Assembly (NCBI GenBank): GCA_035772405.1
Contig: JAYKKM010000009.1
Span: 1,032,001-1,096,000, forward strand
Reading direction: 5' to 3'
From: Chrysogorgia sp. JL179-B06
Lineage: Eukaryota > Cnidaria > Anthozoa > Scleralcyonacea > Chrysogorgiidae
DNA length: 64,000 nucleotides
Position 1 is the first letter of the stretch. Every line of letters begins with the position of its first letter. The notes under the pieces were generated by a model that was not told the origin of the DNA, did not search any database, and saw only the letters and a list, made by a program, of their open reading frames with translations. This document shows positions 27,318-39,135 of this stretch, piece after piece. Made by a program: the position numbers and the translations under genes.

Positions 27318-28052
27318 TCTATTATTAACAGGTGGCAATAACCTAATTTGCATAACAGGTGGCAATTTTATCACGCGTGAGACACTTTTACGATACATAA
27401 ATTTGTAAAAATGTTTAAACGACTATTTTTTTTAAATGTGATTTGACAAATTTGTGAAAATGTTGAAACGACACTTTCTATTTTTTAAATGTGATTTGAC
27501 AAATTTGTGAAAATGTTGAAACGATTATTTTTTAAATGTGATTTGACAAATTTGTGAAAATGTTGAAACGACTATTTTTTAAATATGATTTGACAAATTT
27601 GCGAAAATGTTGAAATGACACTTTCTATTTTTTAATATGTGAGAGTGGGCTCGTACCACATTTTATTTTTTTAACACGCGAAAATGTTGAAATGACACTT
27701 TCTATTTTTTTCCTAAATGTAATTTGTGAGAATTTTGAAACGACACTTTCTATTTTTTAAATGTGGCTGAAATGGTGTCAAATTTAGTATAAACTTGGTA
27801 TTGTTTCGCTAGTCTCGCGTGTGTTTGACATCAATTTAGTAGAAAACGTGCGAAGGGTGTCTAGATTGACTAACGATCGCTGTAGTAGTATAGCAAGTAG
27901 GGCTGAGAGCTTACTCGACGTCAAACGTGAATATAAACACCAAAACATCGTCAAATTTGTCGAATCGCGATTTGGCAAAATTTGGTGATGTTTTGGTGTT
28001 TATATTCACGTTTGACGTCGATTGGGCTCGCAGCCCTACTTGCTATACTACT
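27282..28052. repeat. Right terminal inverted repeat of Polinton 1 (771 bp)
   Basis: Inverted copy of 11071-11841, starting at gcgacaaacactg and ending CTATACTACT. It contains the mirrored tandem repeats (27378-27763) and the terminal palindrome (27884-28052). Confidence 0.95.
27884..28052. repeat. Palindromic (hairpin-forming) right terminus
   Basis: The reverse complement of the left terminal palindrome, with the arms in the same relative order. The two ends are therefore not flip-flop isomers of each other. Confidence 0.9.
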
Positions 28053-28058
28053 CCTGTT
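28053..28058. repeat. Right target-site duplication of Polinton 1 (cctgtt)
   Basis: Matches 11065-11070. Confidence 0.95.
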
Positions 28059-30065
28059 CATCTACGGGACATGGTTACACTGAAAGACGTTCATCCCACT
28101 GTGTTTGCCGAGTTCGTGAACGGAAATTTTGTCGTGAAGAAGACAGATCGTAGATTCTCTGCCATTGCCATTGACCAGGCCCACGAGCAGAACAATGCTT
28201 CAGTGAAAGGTGACGGTGGTGCCGTAGGCCTAACTGAGAACTGCTGCTCTGCAACGCTGGATGGTGTCCGGACCGGAGATGGCCAGAATTATTGGAGAGT
28301 TTGAGGCATCAACTGAGAAGAGGAATAGTGTGGATTTACGACATCACGAGGAAGCTAAACATGTGCTAAAGGCATTTGGACAAGATGTCAAAAGTCTAGC
28401 CAACACCATAGACGAAATGGGAAACCCGTTCACTGAGAACAGCAATGATCTTCTCGTACTAGACAGTAGAGCCCTCGCTGACCCAGACGTTATTGACACT
28501 GTGCGTCAAATTGAAACACTAGGTCAAGAGCACCTATGTTAGCGAGCAGCTTGTCAGTCAAACAAAGCCCATTTCAGATCCTATAAAGAAGAATGATCTT
28601 CCTCTCTTTAGCTGGCCTCCAGTCCGAGAGAAGACAAAGTCACAGCTTGAAGAACGATTGCTCCCTCTTTTCCCGGTTGTATATTGCATCACAGGTACGT
28701 GATGGGAATCTGGATGAATTTTTTGAGCATGAGAATCAGATATATCCACCAGCGTTATCACAAAATGGCAAGATGAGAACGGGTACAAAGTCTGATCTAG
28801 TTCGCTGCTTGGAGAACCTGGTTCCTTCCCAAGAGAATGTCAGCAATCCTAATGTAGAAGTCATTATCCTTGATGGCACTGCTATTGTGCATATGCTACG
28901 GCCTGGTCTTGCTAAAACATTTTCAGATTATGCAATGCAAGTTTTCCTGCCATACATTACATCGCAGTTGCAGCGTGCAAGCCGAGTTGACATTGTGTGG
29001 GATGAATACCACCCGGACAGTTTGAAAGCAGAAACTCGAGGAAAGAGAGGGAAGGTTGTTCGGAGACGAGTAGAGCCTCCCAGTGCTGTTCCTGGAAACT
29101 GGCCAGAGTTTCTGCGCATTGATGATAATAAAGTAGAGTTATTCTCTTTCCTGGCAAACAGTGTAGCATCCATTGACAGCAACGAGCAGATAATCAGCAC
29201 ACACAACACTGACGTCTTGTGTAATCAACTGAGAGATTTGTCAATGCTTTCTCCATGCACCCATGAAGAGGCAGACACAAGGATCATTCTCCATCTGGAA
29301 GATGCTGTGAATGAAGGGTATACCAAAGTTTCCATACGCACAGTTGACACAGATGTTGTAGTATTGGCAGTGACATCAGCCCGTCGCCTCAACAACGCTG
29401 AAGTGTGGAACGCGTTTGGTGCTGGAAAAAATTTCCGCTTCTTAGCAGCTCATGAGATGGCCAGAGCCTTGGGGCCTGATCGGTGTATTGCCTTGCCAAT
29501 GTTCCATGCTTTTACTGGCTGTGACACAGTGTCGTGTTTTGGAGGTAGAGGTAAAAGGACAGCATGGGACACATGGAAAATCTACGACGATGTTACACCA
29601 GCATTCTGTTCTTTGGCTGCTACCCCAGAGTCCATAGAGAGTTCGATAAAGCCATTGGAGCGTTTCGTGATATTGATGTATGACCGCACCAGCAGCCTTG
29701 AATGCATCAACCAGGTCCGGAAGCAGCTCTTCACACAGAAAGGCAGATCAATAGAAGGTCTTCCCGCGACAAAGGCAGCTCTCATACAACACACGAAGCG
29801 GTCAGCCTACCAGGCCGGTTATTGCTGGACCCAAGCGATGATTGCAGCGCCAGAACTTCCATCTCCGAGTGTGTGGGGGTGGAAAAGGAGGGAACCAAGT
29901 GGCTGGGAAATATGCTGGACAACTCTGCCGGAAGCTACAAAGGCTTGTAGGGAACTTCTGCGATGTGGTTGTAAGAAAGGTTGCAGAAATCAATGCAAAT
30001 GCCTGAAGGCAGCACTACGCTGCACTGCACTTTGTTACTGTGGTGGATTATGCTCCGAGAGCTAA
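28059..30065 (+). pseudogene. 3' half of the unnamed PIN/CXC-family gene
   Basis: Continues the reading frame interrupted at 11070 (HLRDMVTLKDVHPTVFAEF). Frame changes occur near 28240 and 28535, after which a 490-codon frame runs from 28593 to the end. That part has EADTRIILHLEDA and VRTVDTDVVVLAV-like strands, MFHAFTGCDTVSCFGGRGK and GYCWTQAM; this acidic pattern suggests a PIN/FEN-like nuclease fold. The C-terminal CGCKKGCRNQCKCLKAALRC...CYCGGLC cluster resembles a CXC (tesmin/TSO1-type) zinc domain. These assignments are by pattern. Intron-poor, repeated families like this may be mobile or may be expanded host genes. Confidence 0.6.
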
Positions 30066-30914
30066 GAAAGTCAAGAATATTGTAGATTATTTCTTGTAAT
30101 GATAGGCTACTGTGCACAACATATTTATCAGATGGATGTTTCTGTAAATAATGCTATAAAAAAGCAGCAATTCTATTTAACAAGCACAAAATATTTGTAC
30201 GACAAGACCATGGTAATGTGGGCAACAAAATTACCATGTGCCATTAAATATTCTAATACACCTTTGCTATCTGATAAATAATTTGCGTTTATGCTTTTCG
30301 CAGCTTAAAGATGCGTTGCTTATATCAGCAAGAAACACAAAAGACAATAACAAAGTGGCCAATATGGCGGCCATAAATTAAAACCATCGCCATGACAACA
30401 GGAATTAAAGAACAGACAGATGTTGCCATTGAAAATAATTGGTATGGTGTTAACAATGTCTAGGACAAACAGATCTCTCAAATGCTCGGTTTTTGCGCGT
30501 GTAGATTCACCAACATTGCCTAGGGAAGGGGAGACCGTATTTTGTTGGTTCCGAGTAAAATGCTTTTAATAATGCAAAAGCACGTGCAGTGTCCACATGA
30601 ATTTTGTCCAGGATTGTAGATATTGTTATTGACCTTCAAAGCTATTCATGGACTCATGCCGAATTAGATGTCTGACATAACCCACTATATTCCTAATAGA
30701 ACATCAACATCTAGTAATGCGAACTTTTTAAAGGAATGGATTTATAATTAAAAAACCTATGGGGATACAGCTTTTTCTGTTTATGCTCCAAGGTTATGGA
30801 ATTTGCTACCTGTTTCACTTAGGAAATGTACTATGTATATATCAGATCAGACATAGTTTGATGCTACTCTGGCTTTAGAAAGGTTTTTGAATGCAACTTT
30901 AAAAGTTACTGTCC
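30066..30914. other. No recognisable gene
   Basis: AT-rich sequence following the PIN/CXC-family gene. Short frames only; no terminal inverted repeat matching the region upstream of 8062 was noticed. Confidence 0.3.
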
Positions 30915-31260
30915 ATGACCCAACGTTTCGACACTCCAATCTAGTGTCTTTGTGATCATCAGGGGTGATTATTGTAAAGTTAGGATCCCTATTTATACCC
31001 TCAAAGAACCGATGATGCCGTTATCTATTAACAAGATGCAAATAAGCTTCTGGTAATCAACCACCGTCATCGCGATTCAATGCGGCGTGGGCGCTATTGA
31101 TAGGCCAATCCTCCAGACAACGTCTCTGATGGTACCGCGGATTAGTGGTAATAATTTTGGAATTTTCCCACGCAAAATTTTCCTTTTTTGAAAAGAAAAC
31201 AGCCTTTTGGTGTTCTTTTGAATGAATACGAAACTGACGTTTAGTGTGACCGATGTACTC
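30915..31260 (-). pseudogene. GIY-YIG endonuclease relic of a Penelope-like element
   Basis: Minus-strand frames broken by stops carry the Penelope endonuclease pattern. A YIG segment lies near 31250. Near 31085-31120 is a C-L-E-D-W ... A-L-N-R-D-D-G box, followed by the ITPDDHKDTRLE... segment near 30950. Only the endonuclease end of the protein is present. Confidence 0.6.
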
Positions 31261-31385
31261 CTATAATATCGACAGTAACATTTTCAAAGCTCTAATGCTC
31301 TTAAACACAGAGCTCTTGCATATATTATACTGTGATTTGTCAGAAAACAAATAGAAATGAGAAGTAATCAAAACAACAAAATCTC

Positions 31386-32430
31386 CATTGTTTCGAAGGG
31401 GAGCGGCTTCCCATTTTATGCGACCACTCCGTGTTTAAGAAAGATCCAGATAGGCTTGTTCTATCAGCAAATAAGGGTAATGCCAATATCTTTTAATAAG
31501 TCTTTTTGTTGCTTAATGATAGAAACACCTATTCTAATCTGCCATCCGATCCGACAAGTAAATTTCAAAGAAAGTTAAACATAATGTTACTTGATTTGAA
31601 AAAGCTAGTAAGATCGGCGAGTTTCCATATAAAAGGTTATATAGCAGTGACTATCTCCAGGATTTTACAGCTTACCAAAAATTCACAAAACGGGAATTCC
31701 TTTGAGACCTATTGTTTCATTCAGCAATTCTCCGACTTACGGTATATCGAGTCATTTGGCACAGGTTTTGTCACCAATTGTTGGGAAATCGGAGATCAGT
31801 TAAAAATTCCCTTGAATTTCCGGATTTTATTATAATACCGATGATGAATTGGTAAGTTTGACGTCGTTTCTCTTCACCAAAATACCAGTCGATCCTTGCT
31901 ATCACAATTGCCGACAATAGCCTAAGACAGGATATTACTTTAGATCAAAGAACATTGTTGCTTGTTTGAGGATCATATAGAACTCTTGACTTATTGTCTA
32001 AACAACTGGTTTTGTGTATGTTGGCACAGCATCAGGAAGACATTGAACAAAGAGCATTAGCATCCGTGCCAGTGAAGCCTTTGTTTTGGAAACGATAAGT
32101 CGATGATGTATTTCCGCAGTATCCAATAATGAAGTGGAAATTATTTGGAACCACTTGAACTCAATAGAGCTTTCATTTCACAGTAGAACATGAAAACAAT
32201 GATTGTTTATCATTTTTGGATTCAGTCATCAAATTAGAGACTGTTGTATACCGAAAACCAACACACTGACAAATATCTTTCATCCAATATGCCATCAGAA
32301 ATCCGTTCCTAGAACGTTGCTTTTGACAGCTCAAGGCATACCATCTAGTTCCGATTCAAAGGAAAGTGAGCAAAAACATGTATTCAATGCTTTAAAGGCA
32401 AATAATGTCGGCATTTGTTGTGTGAGATAA
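31386..32430 (+). pseudogene. Penelope-like reverse transcriptase relic
   Basis: Plus-strand frames with many shifts contain the Penelope RT pattern: NTYSNLPSDPTSKFQRKLN near 31525-31580, PKIHKTGIPLRPIVSFSN near 31675-31730, TYGISSHLA, and DVVSLFTKIPV near 31860-31900. A VDD remains at 32099-32107, where the preceding Tyr codon of the active site has become TAA. It is on the opposite strand from the endonuclease relic just upstream, so the two belong to different or inverted copies. Confidence 0.65.
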
Positions 32431-32956
32431 CTGAGAGATAATTAAGTTATATGTACTTGGATTATATTTAGTAGATTTAATAGTGACAATTGATTTAAAC
32501 ATGTAGCGTAAACGGATCGAATAACGTAGTGATGAAGTAGCCAATACAATAAGAGGAAATGGGAGTGTTTGGAATAGTTGAGTGTGTGATAGAGAACTGT
32601 GTTGTGACTGCATCTCATTTTTTCAGGAAAATAAATATACAAAAAACCAACGTGATTGTGAAGTGTTTGGCGAATCGAGGAGGCAATCCCTGACATCATC
32701 AGTTGTAATGGCTCAATATAACTGTCATACAGCAGACAAATAGTCTGTGGATGGAATGTTTATCCTGTTTGTGTAACCACAGAATGTTGATAGTTCTTCC
32801 ACGGAATGTTAATAGTTGTATCCTGTTTTTGTAACCTTGCATGTATTGTTTGTCTGACGTGTTGATAACTCTAATTGGAACATTTTAATCGCATTAAGAT
32901 GTTATAGTTAAATTACCCTAGAGAGAGATAATCGGATTGCAACTGCATCTCAAAGT
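32431..32956. other. No recognisable gene
   Basis: AT-rich; possibly the tail of the Penelope-like relic. A short direct repetition of agttcttcc / atagttg segments with tgttgatag around 32765-32830 is visible. Confidence 0.25.
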
Positions 32957-33620
32957 GTGCATGCACATCTGTTTAGCACTAACACGTTACAAATTTCGTG
33001 GAAGTGGTGGGATAGATTAAATCCCTTGACAATGGCGACAGCAATTCTGCCTGGCAAATTTGAATGTGACATAGTAACGTGGCTTCGCGAATTCAACGCT
33101 TTTGTGGAAGCAAATGAGTGGAACGCAGATGCCAAAATCAATTGCAGATGCCAAAATTGTCATACGCCAATGCATCAAAGGCTCTCAGGGAGGCAATGTG
33201 CCTGCCAGCAAGCAGAGAAATATACTACGCTGAGTTCGAAACAAGATCATTGAAACCAGGGGAGGACCCATCCGTTTACAAGTGGGAGTTGGAGCAAATC
33301 CTTCTGAAAGCAGACCCAGATATCGACAAGGGGGCAAAATAGCACTGAAGGAATGGCCAACTTGATCGCAATGGTGCCGTAAAACGAAAGAATATAGAGA
33401 AGCTATCAACACGCTAACGGGATACCTCTTCATTCAGCCAAGTGGGGTCGAGTGCGAAGCAAAACAGAAGAACATGCTTTGTCTGTAACAAGATGGGCCA
33501 CATAGCTAGAGTGTATGGCTCAAAGGTCAAACCCAGTCGACTGACTCCAGAACTAAGACTGATAGATGTCATGAATGCCAAGGATACGGACATTTTGCTA
33601 AAGACTGTACGAATCGTTTA
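32957..33620 (+). pseudogene. Retrotransposon gag relic with two zinc knuckles
   Basis: A degraded LTR-type or BEL-type gag. A frame from ATG 33032 reads FECDIVTWLREFNAFVEANEWN, and after a frame change SYANASKALREAMC...FETRSLKPGEDPSVYKWELEQIL, the typical matrix/capsid helices. A first knuckle near 33478 (CFVCNKMGHIARVY) has lost its last Cys; a second near 33571 (CHECQGYGHFAKDC) is intact. No protease or RT follows. Confidence 0.6.
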
Positions 33621-34059
33621 AACTCCTAGTGGGCAACTCGATAAGTGGGATCATGGAAGAACGACAAACAGTGTAACATTTTGATTCTGTTAGTTCTCAA
33701 CCAACCACCATTAGTCAATTAGTTGTCATTTCTTTAGTCCATTTTACGTCTTGTTCGACAAATCATAGTTTTGGAAACAGTTACGTTGCACTCTTCTACC
33801 AATTTGTTTTTCAATTCTTGCAAAATAATTCATCATTCTCTTCCATTTTATCATTGACAATATACATATTTCAATTGCTCCATGTTTAAGAAGCTGTCCT
33901 CGTCTGCGGGAAGCAATCGCTTTGTTGATCAAAAGAAAACATCTTGGTGTTTTACACCCTCTTCAAGAAATATTTAACTTTAAAGAAATTATTCAATTCC
34001 TTGAACATGTGGAAAGCTCTCCAAATGATCAACTGATGCTAAACTTCGGGGAACAACGA

Positions 34060-34139
34060 AGAATTCCGATGGATGCCGGTTTGGAACACGTTGCTAACGC
34101 GTTCCGAACGCTTTTTGGTTAGGTTATTTCTGAGCAGTA
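34060..34139. repeat. Right end of a second copy of the TA-type MITE
   Basis: GCGTTCCGAACGC-type palindromes are followed by GGTTAGGTTATTTCTGAGCAGTACT, matching the right end of the MITE at 9526-9868. No left end was found, so this copy is truncated. Confidence 0.6.
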
Positions 34140-35288
34140 CTCATGTATACCATTTTGACAATCAATTTTTTCAATATCATTTAACTCTTTCCTGTCCGGC
34201 CTAGTCAAAAGGGGTCATAGAAGAACCCGAAGTCGTCAATCGAAAAACACGGCACACGGTAATGCAAGATTAAAAATTGAAATTCGATGAGATCCACTCA
34301 CATGCCAAGTTTGATTTGATTTCATAAACCATTCTGTGATTGGTGGCATTCTGAATTTTCATGATGCTACACGGGCATGCAAGATGGAAGTTTTTCAACC
34401 TGATTTATGATAATTAATGCTAATTTATATTATCATGATATGTCTTGTTCGGAAAATTCAAAAGCATTGGTAAGAGCCGGTTTATTGGACTTTCAGAAAA
34501 CGTATAGATTTCGCAACAGTTATGGATATTTCTCAAGATATCAATAGCAGAAAGAGGTAGTTCAATTTTGGATGTTTTTCAGCCGGACAGGAAAGAGTTA
34601 AGCAGTAATAACAGGTAAACTGAAAATAATCGAAGAAAAAGCGCCAAAGGAAAAGCAATTTATTAAATGTTGAATTGAAAATAATCAATGTTATAACAGT
34701 TTAACAAAGTAAAAATGGTCATTGAGAAAAAATGAACCCCCCTCTCTGCTCCCCCCTACCCCCTCAACGAGAGTTTACGGTATGAGGGTTACCTTAAGCA
34801 GAGTCTCTGCAGAGATCCCACCCGCACCGGTCCACCCGCACAGGAGCTCATACTTTTAAAAACACAATACTTTCTATGTATGTGGGTAAAAAATCACCAT
34901 GTTTAGAAATGTAGGAAATAATTCACCAAATTGGCTTAAAATTTTATGTGTGTTCTTTAGCCGACTTCAGGCGAAAATATAAAATTGATCAATGCGAAGA
35001 ATATATCGGCCATTGTATCGTTAAGTAGTTTTCTTTATTAAATTTACTGTAATCCTTATATACATTCCTTTTAATAATTCTCTTAGCAAACATGTTTATT
35101 ATGCCCAAGACTCGAATTCTTAACAACACAAGTTTCCACTATCTACATTGTTAAGTTATTTAATACATAAAATATAAAAATTTATTTGAAAACATTGAAA
35201 ATTGCTGTTGTTGCTTTTATGTTTTTCCCAAGGATTTTCCACAGATTTTTGGCCACATGGGTTTGACTGATACATTAATATATATTGT

Positions 35289-35352
35289 GATATTATCCCC
35301 TCGCCCGGCGCTGGCCAAAGGCCGTAGGCCTGAGGGCGAGGGTGATAATATC
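35289..35352. repeat. GC-rich hairpin in AT-rich DNA
   Basis: GATATTATCCCCTCGCCC at 35289 pairs with GGGCGAGGGTGATAATATC ending at 35352. The loop is GC-rich with a ggccaaaggccgtaggcc core. Probably a MITE end or foldback. Confidence 0.6.
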
Positions 35353-35599
35353 GACCGGCGTTTAGTCCCTTATCACGTGAGATGCAAGCGGATCCTAATC
35401 TCGGATCCAGTTTATATAATTATATATATTGAAGATCAACGGCCCATGCGCGGCGTCGGAAAATTTGGCCCTGGTAACTAGATAATATGGTAAATATCTG
35501 CATTTGAATTATAAATATTTAAATTGACCGTAAAAGAAAAGTAGGTGTTTTGTCTGGTTATATGCTGAATGAAGATTTGAGTTCAGAAAGATTGTGAAA

Positions 35600-35960
35600 A
35601 GGCTGTGAAAATGCAATATATCGTCGTCGGAAGATGTCAAGTTCGTAAATCAAGTTTTATACGTGGCGTCAAAACTAAAGGTAAACCCGTTTTCAGTTTT
35701 TTAAATCTGTTAATTAGTTACAAAGATAGTTTTGCAAACATGTCCGAGTATGTTATTCAGGCTTTTATTTTATGTATAGCATGATTTTCTAGAGTTAGTA
35801 GTTCAAAAGATATCGTCGTCTGAATTATCTAAAATATTTAGTCGGAGTTTGTCTGGATCCAAGCGTCGTCGCTTTTTTCAAACTGTTAGCTATCAGTTAC
35901 AAAAATATTTTTGTAGGTATGTCAGAGGCTGTTAATGAAGCTTTCATTAGATATGTAGAA
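35600..35960. repeat. Dispersed repeat, copy 1 (with decayed internal copy)
   Basis: GAAGATGTCAAGTTCGTAAA ... GTTACAAAGATAGTTTTGCA, AACATGTCCGAGTATGTTAT and TCAGGCTTT recur at 38996-39130 with few differences. A weaker third version (cagttacaaaaatatttttg, gtatgtcagaggctgttaat) follows at 35885-35955. Confidence 0.65.
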
Positions 35961-37086
35961 TGAGTTCTTAGAGTTAGTACTTCAAAAGATATTGTGGTCA
36001 GAACATTTCACTTTTGGCATGTCGTCATGGCAACCGAAATTTAAAATTATAACATCAACCCAAGTTAGTTTTAGGGTTAGGATTTGGATTAGCGATTATT
36101 TGAATTTCGGTTTGTTGATATATCGAGAAAGCGCCAATCAGACATAACAAAATCACTCTTTGAAGGGCTTTCGCTCGAAATTGAATAGTCCTTACATAAG
36201 ATATACCTATAAATTATGTGCTTTATTATAATATTGCAGAATAACAAATGTTAATACAAATTTTGAATGGCAGATTTTATACTTTTATTTAAATTATCCA
36301 TCACCATTGTTTCACTCGGTCACTTTGCAACCTCATCCACAATGGAATAATTGCAATACTTGATAATTAGCCTATATAGTGAGTACCAGTACTGGTGGTA
36401 AGGATGTAAAAAAGTACAGATTATAGCTGTATTTATACTGCAAGTCTAAAGGACTAACCAGGACCAACCTGGCTGGATGCCACCTTGGGCCTGGCTTACA
36501 TTTTACTCACTTTAATAGTGTAAACATACACCCAGTGTTTTCAATAATAATCGTCATAGCAGGCTGCATTTCAAAAATAGGTGTCTGCGTCCAAAAATTT
36601 CAAGTGAAAGCCAAATTTCAATCTTTTAAGTTTTGAGTAATAAAGGAATCTGCTATTAATTATTAAGACTGATTTGGACTTTCTGTTAAAAAGGATGAGA
36701 TCATGAGATCCGCACCTTAAACTTTTATAATATGTTGCTCTTACTTTTAGTGATAATAACTTTTAATATAATACTCATCATGATCAACTGTAGGATTAGT
36801 ATCGGTAATATTATGGCTTCAAGTGCATTTTTGGAAAGACATGCACAAGTATGTTTTCCAAGAGGATAAAAATTGCATGAGTCCTTCGGAGTGAAATTTG
36901 AAGTCTTTGAAAAACCCAAATGTACGAGAAACTATACTATTACTTGGTAATATACATGAAAAAATTATGCAGAACCAAATTCATAGTGACATGCATGATG
37001 CATGCATGGGTCACATGCGAAATAAACTCATTTGAATGATTATGACACAAATACTTAATACAAGTTAACATGTCAGAAGTCAAGAC

Positions 37087-37440
37087 TTAAATCAACGTGT
37101 CTTCTGTTTGACGCTTGCTACATGACGTTTTACGGTCCTGCAGGCCTTGTGATTTCTTCTTTACCCGTTTGGTCATCGTGATTCCGTTTGCATTAAGTAC
37201 AGCCTTTGAATACTTAGCAGCCTTCTTTGCCGAATTTTGAAAAAGAGACCAAAGCTGAATAATAATTTTCTTAACTGTTAGTATGTATGAAACAGAATTA
37301 TTTGCATCCCCACAAGCCAAAGCCAATCGATGGGCAATACAATGAATATTTATAAGTTTCTTGTTGATATTGAGCGAAGTTTAACAGCTACACCATTGTT
37401 TTTCTCTGTCACTACAGATGCTCCATCACTTGAAAAACTT
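37087..37440 (-). pseudogene. hAT-like (ZNF862-like) transposase relic
   Basis: The minus strand reads SSDGASVVTEKNNGVAVKL, then after a frame break IHCIAHRLALACGDANNSVSYI, then LWSLFQNSAKKAAKYSKAVL. This is the SDGA ... HCxAHRLxLA ... FxxSxxR series seen in hAT-derived ZNF862-like proteins. The catalytic C-terminal part is missing. Inactive. Confidence 0.65.
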
Positions 37441-38967
37441 GGATTTTTCTAATTTGTTATTCTCAAGTTGTTGATTGAGGGCAGTGCAAATGGTATTGGC
37501 ATCTGCTGAGGTGAATTCTCGAGCAGGTCACTTGCAGACAGAAAATCTGTTGTAGCTTTGTTTGTTTGAAACTACGGACCCCTGACCCTCGGGACTATGC
37601 GGGGATTTTAACACTTCACGAGTGTTAAAAACCCGGCTCAAAAATACCGTTCAGTTAAAATACCCGGGCATAAAGATTTAGATTCTGCGAAAAAAACATA
37701 TAATTTCATTTCTCGTGGTATTAATAATCCGAAATCATGGCAAATCATCGTTCGATGATAAGTTTACATGCAGAAATGAACACACAGAATACACTTTTAC
37801 TTACTTTATACTATTTTCAGTAAAATAATACAGTCTAATGTCGCTAGAAAATTGCAGTAAACGAAAAAATAACCGGCTGTCAGAGGCGAAATAGGCGGCG
37901 GTAAACCGCCGGTAACCGCCTCTTATTGAAAACACTGTACACCATATTGGCTATAACAATCAGCATTTATACGCTCATCTGATATTATGGCATATGCCCT
38001 TCTGGCCAATGGCTTAGTGTGTCTGTTTAAATTCACCTTTGTCCTGGATAGTAGGCCTGGACAGTGCCAGTCCTAGGCTTTCAATGTATATTTTTACACA
38101 GCTTTTGAAGGATAAATACTGTATAATGTATAATTGGGTAGGTTAACACTCACTGTGTCAGGGGAACATGTTAGGATTAAACAAGTGGTATCACCCCACT
38201 GACAAGAAGCAGCTGAAAGGAATTTCATCCTGAATTAATATATATATATATTGGTGAAATAATTAGATTAAGCAATATCATTCTTTGTTGTATATTATGG
38301 GCTTTTGTCATTTCAATTTTTGAAATTGTGTTACCGGTACTTGAATATACTTGTGAATACAATTGTACTTTGAGTAAAATTATGAGTATGCCACTGTTAC
38401 AGTAAACATGCATGTTGAAATTTATTATTAAAACCATAACTGACATAATTAACTTTAATTATGTAATATATAATTAATAAAATTATTATTTAAATTAATA
38501 AAATTATTAAAATTAATTATTAATTTCAATAATCAATAGTTACACAATTGGTTTCCAACCCTGCCTGCGAGACAATTGTGTTGGCAGACTTTCCCACTTG
38601 GGTTCTGTTCAGTACACTACCCACAAATTGCACCCAAAACATAAGCAATATTCAGTTTGGCAATATTAAAGCCTCAAACAGTAAGCGGGCGAGGGGTGTT
38701 GCGTACACGTATTTCTAGTTTGTATGTATTTCAAAATGTGGGTTGACCATGGTGAGAAAATTAACATTTAATCAAAATAATTTCATTATCCTTGACTAAT
38801 TGGGTATACCACAATGCATTGTTATACACACATAGCCTTTCTCCATTTCTTTTGAATAATATTTAATTTTACCAGCATTTAATAACTTAATGAATTAAGG
38901 CTATGTGCATACAGTACAGGTATGTATTATATAACAATTGTTTCCACCTTTCTAATATGAGCTTGAA
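37441..38967. other. No recognisable gene
   Basis: Strongly AT-rich, including (taaaattatt)n-like sequence around 38450-38530 and an (at)n run near 38240. No coding signal. Confidence 0.3.
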
Positions 38968-39135
38968 TTGGTATTTTGCGTCGAAGCTCTATGCAGTGTT
39001 CAAAAGATACAGTATCGTTGGCAGAAGATGACAAGTTCGTAAATTTTAAATGGCGTCAAAAGGTAAACCTGTTAATCAGTTACAAAGATAGTTTTGCAAA
39101 TATGTCCAAGTATGTTATTCAGGCTTTCATTGCTA
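38968..39135. repeat. Dispersed repeat, copy 2
   Basis: Matches 35600-35770: GTTACAAAGATAGTTTTGCA, then AATATGTCCAAGTATGTTAT, TCAGGCTTTCATT. Orientation is the same. Confidence 0.65.

Larger units (their letters stand above)
11071..28052. mobile_element. Polinton/Maverick 1, complete, 16,982 bp
   Basis: It is bounded by 771-bp inverted repeats and a cctgtt target duplication, and begins AGTAGTATAGC as Polinton ends usually begin with AG. It carries the class hallmarks: protein-primed PolB, retroviral-type integrase, double jelly-roll major capsid, single jelly-roll minor capsid and A32-like ATPase. Gene blocks run minus (11806-17016), plus (17111-18407), minus (18643-22145) and plus (22193-27317). 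Accessory genes include a thymidine kinase and a BRO-N protein. The adenovirus-type protease expected in this class was not recognised. It is inserted in a broken repeat-family gene. Confidence 0.97.
34140..37086. other. Gene-poor AT-rich region with small repeats
   Basis: No coding segment supported. It contains the near-duplicate tttcctgtccggc / gccggacaggaaagagttaa pair (34190 and 34582), an inverted arrangement bounding about 400 bp. It also holds the hairpin at 35289-35352 and a dispersed repeat at 35600-35960. Confidence 0.35.
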
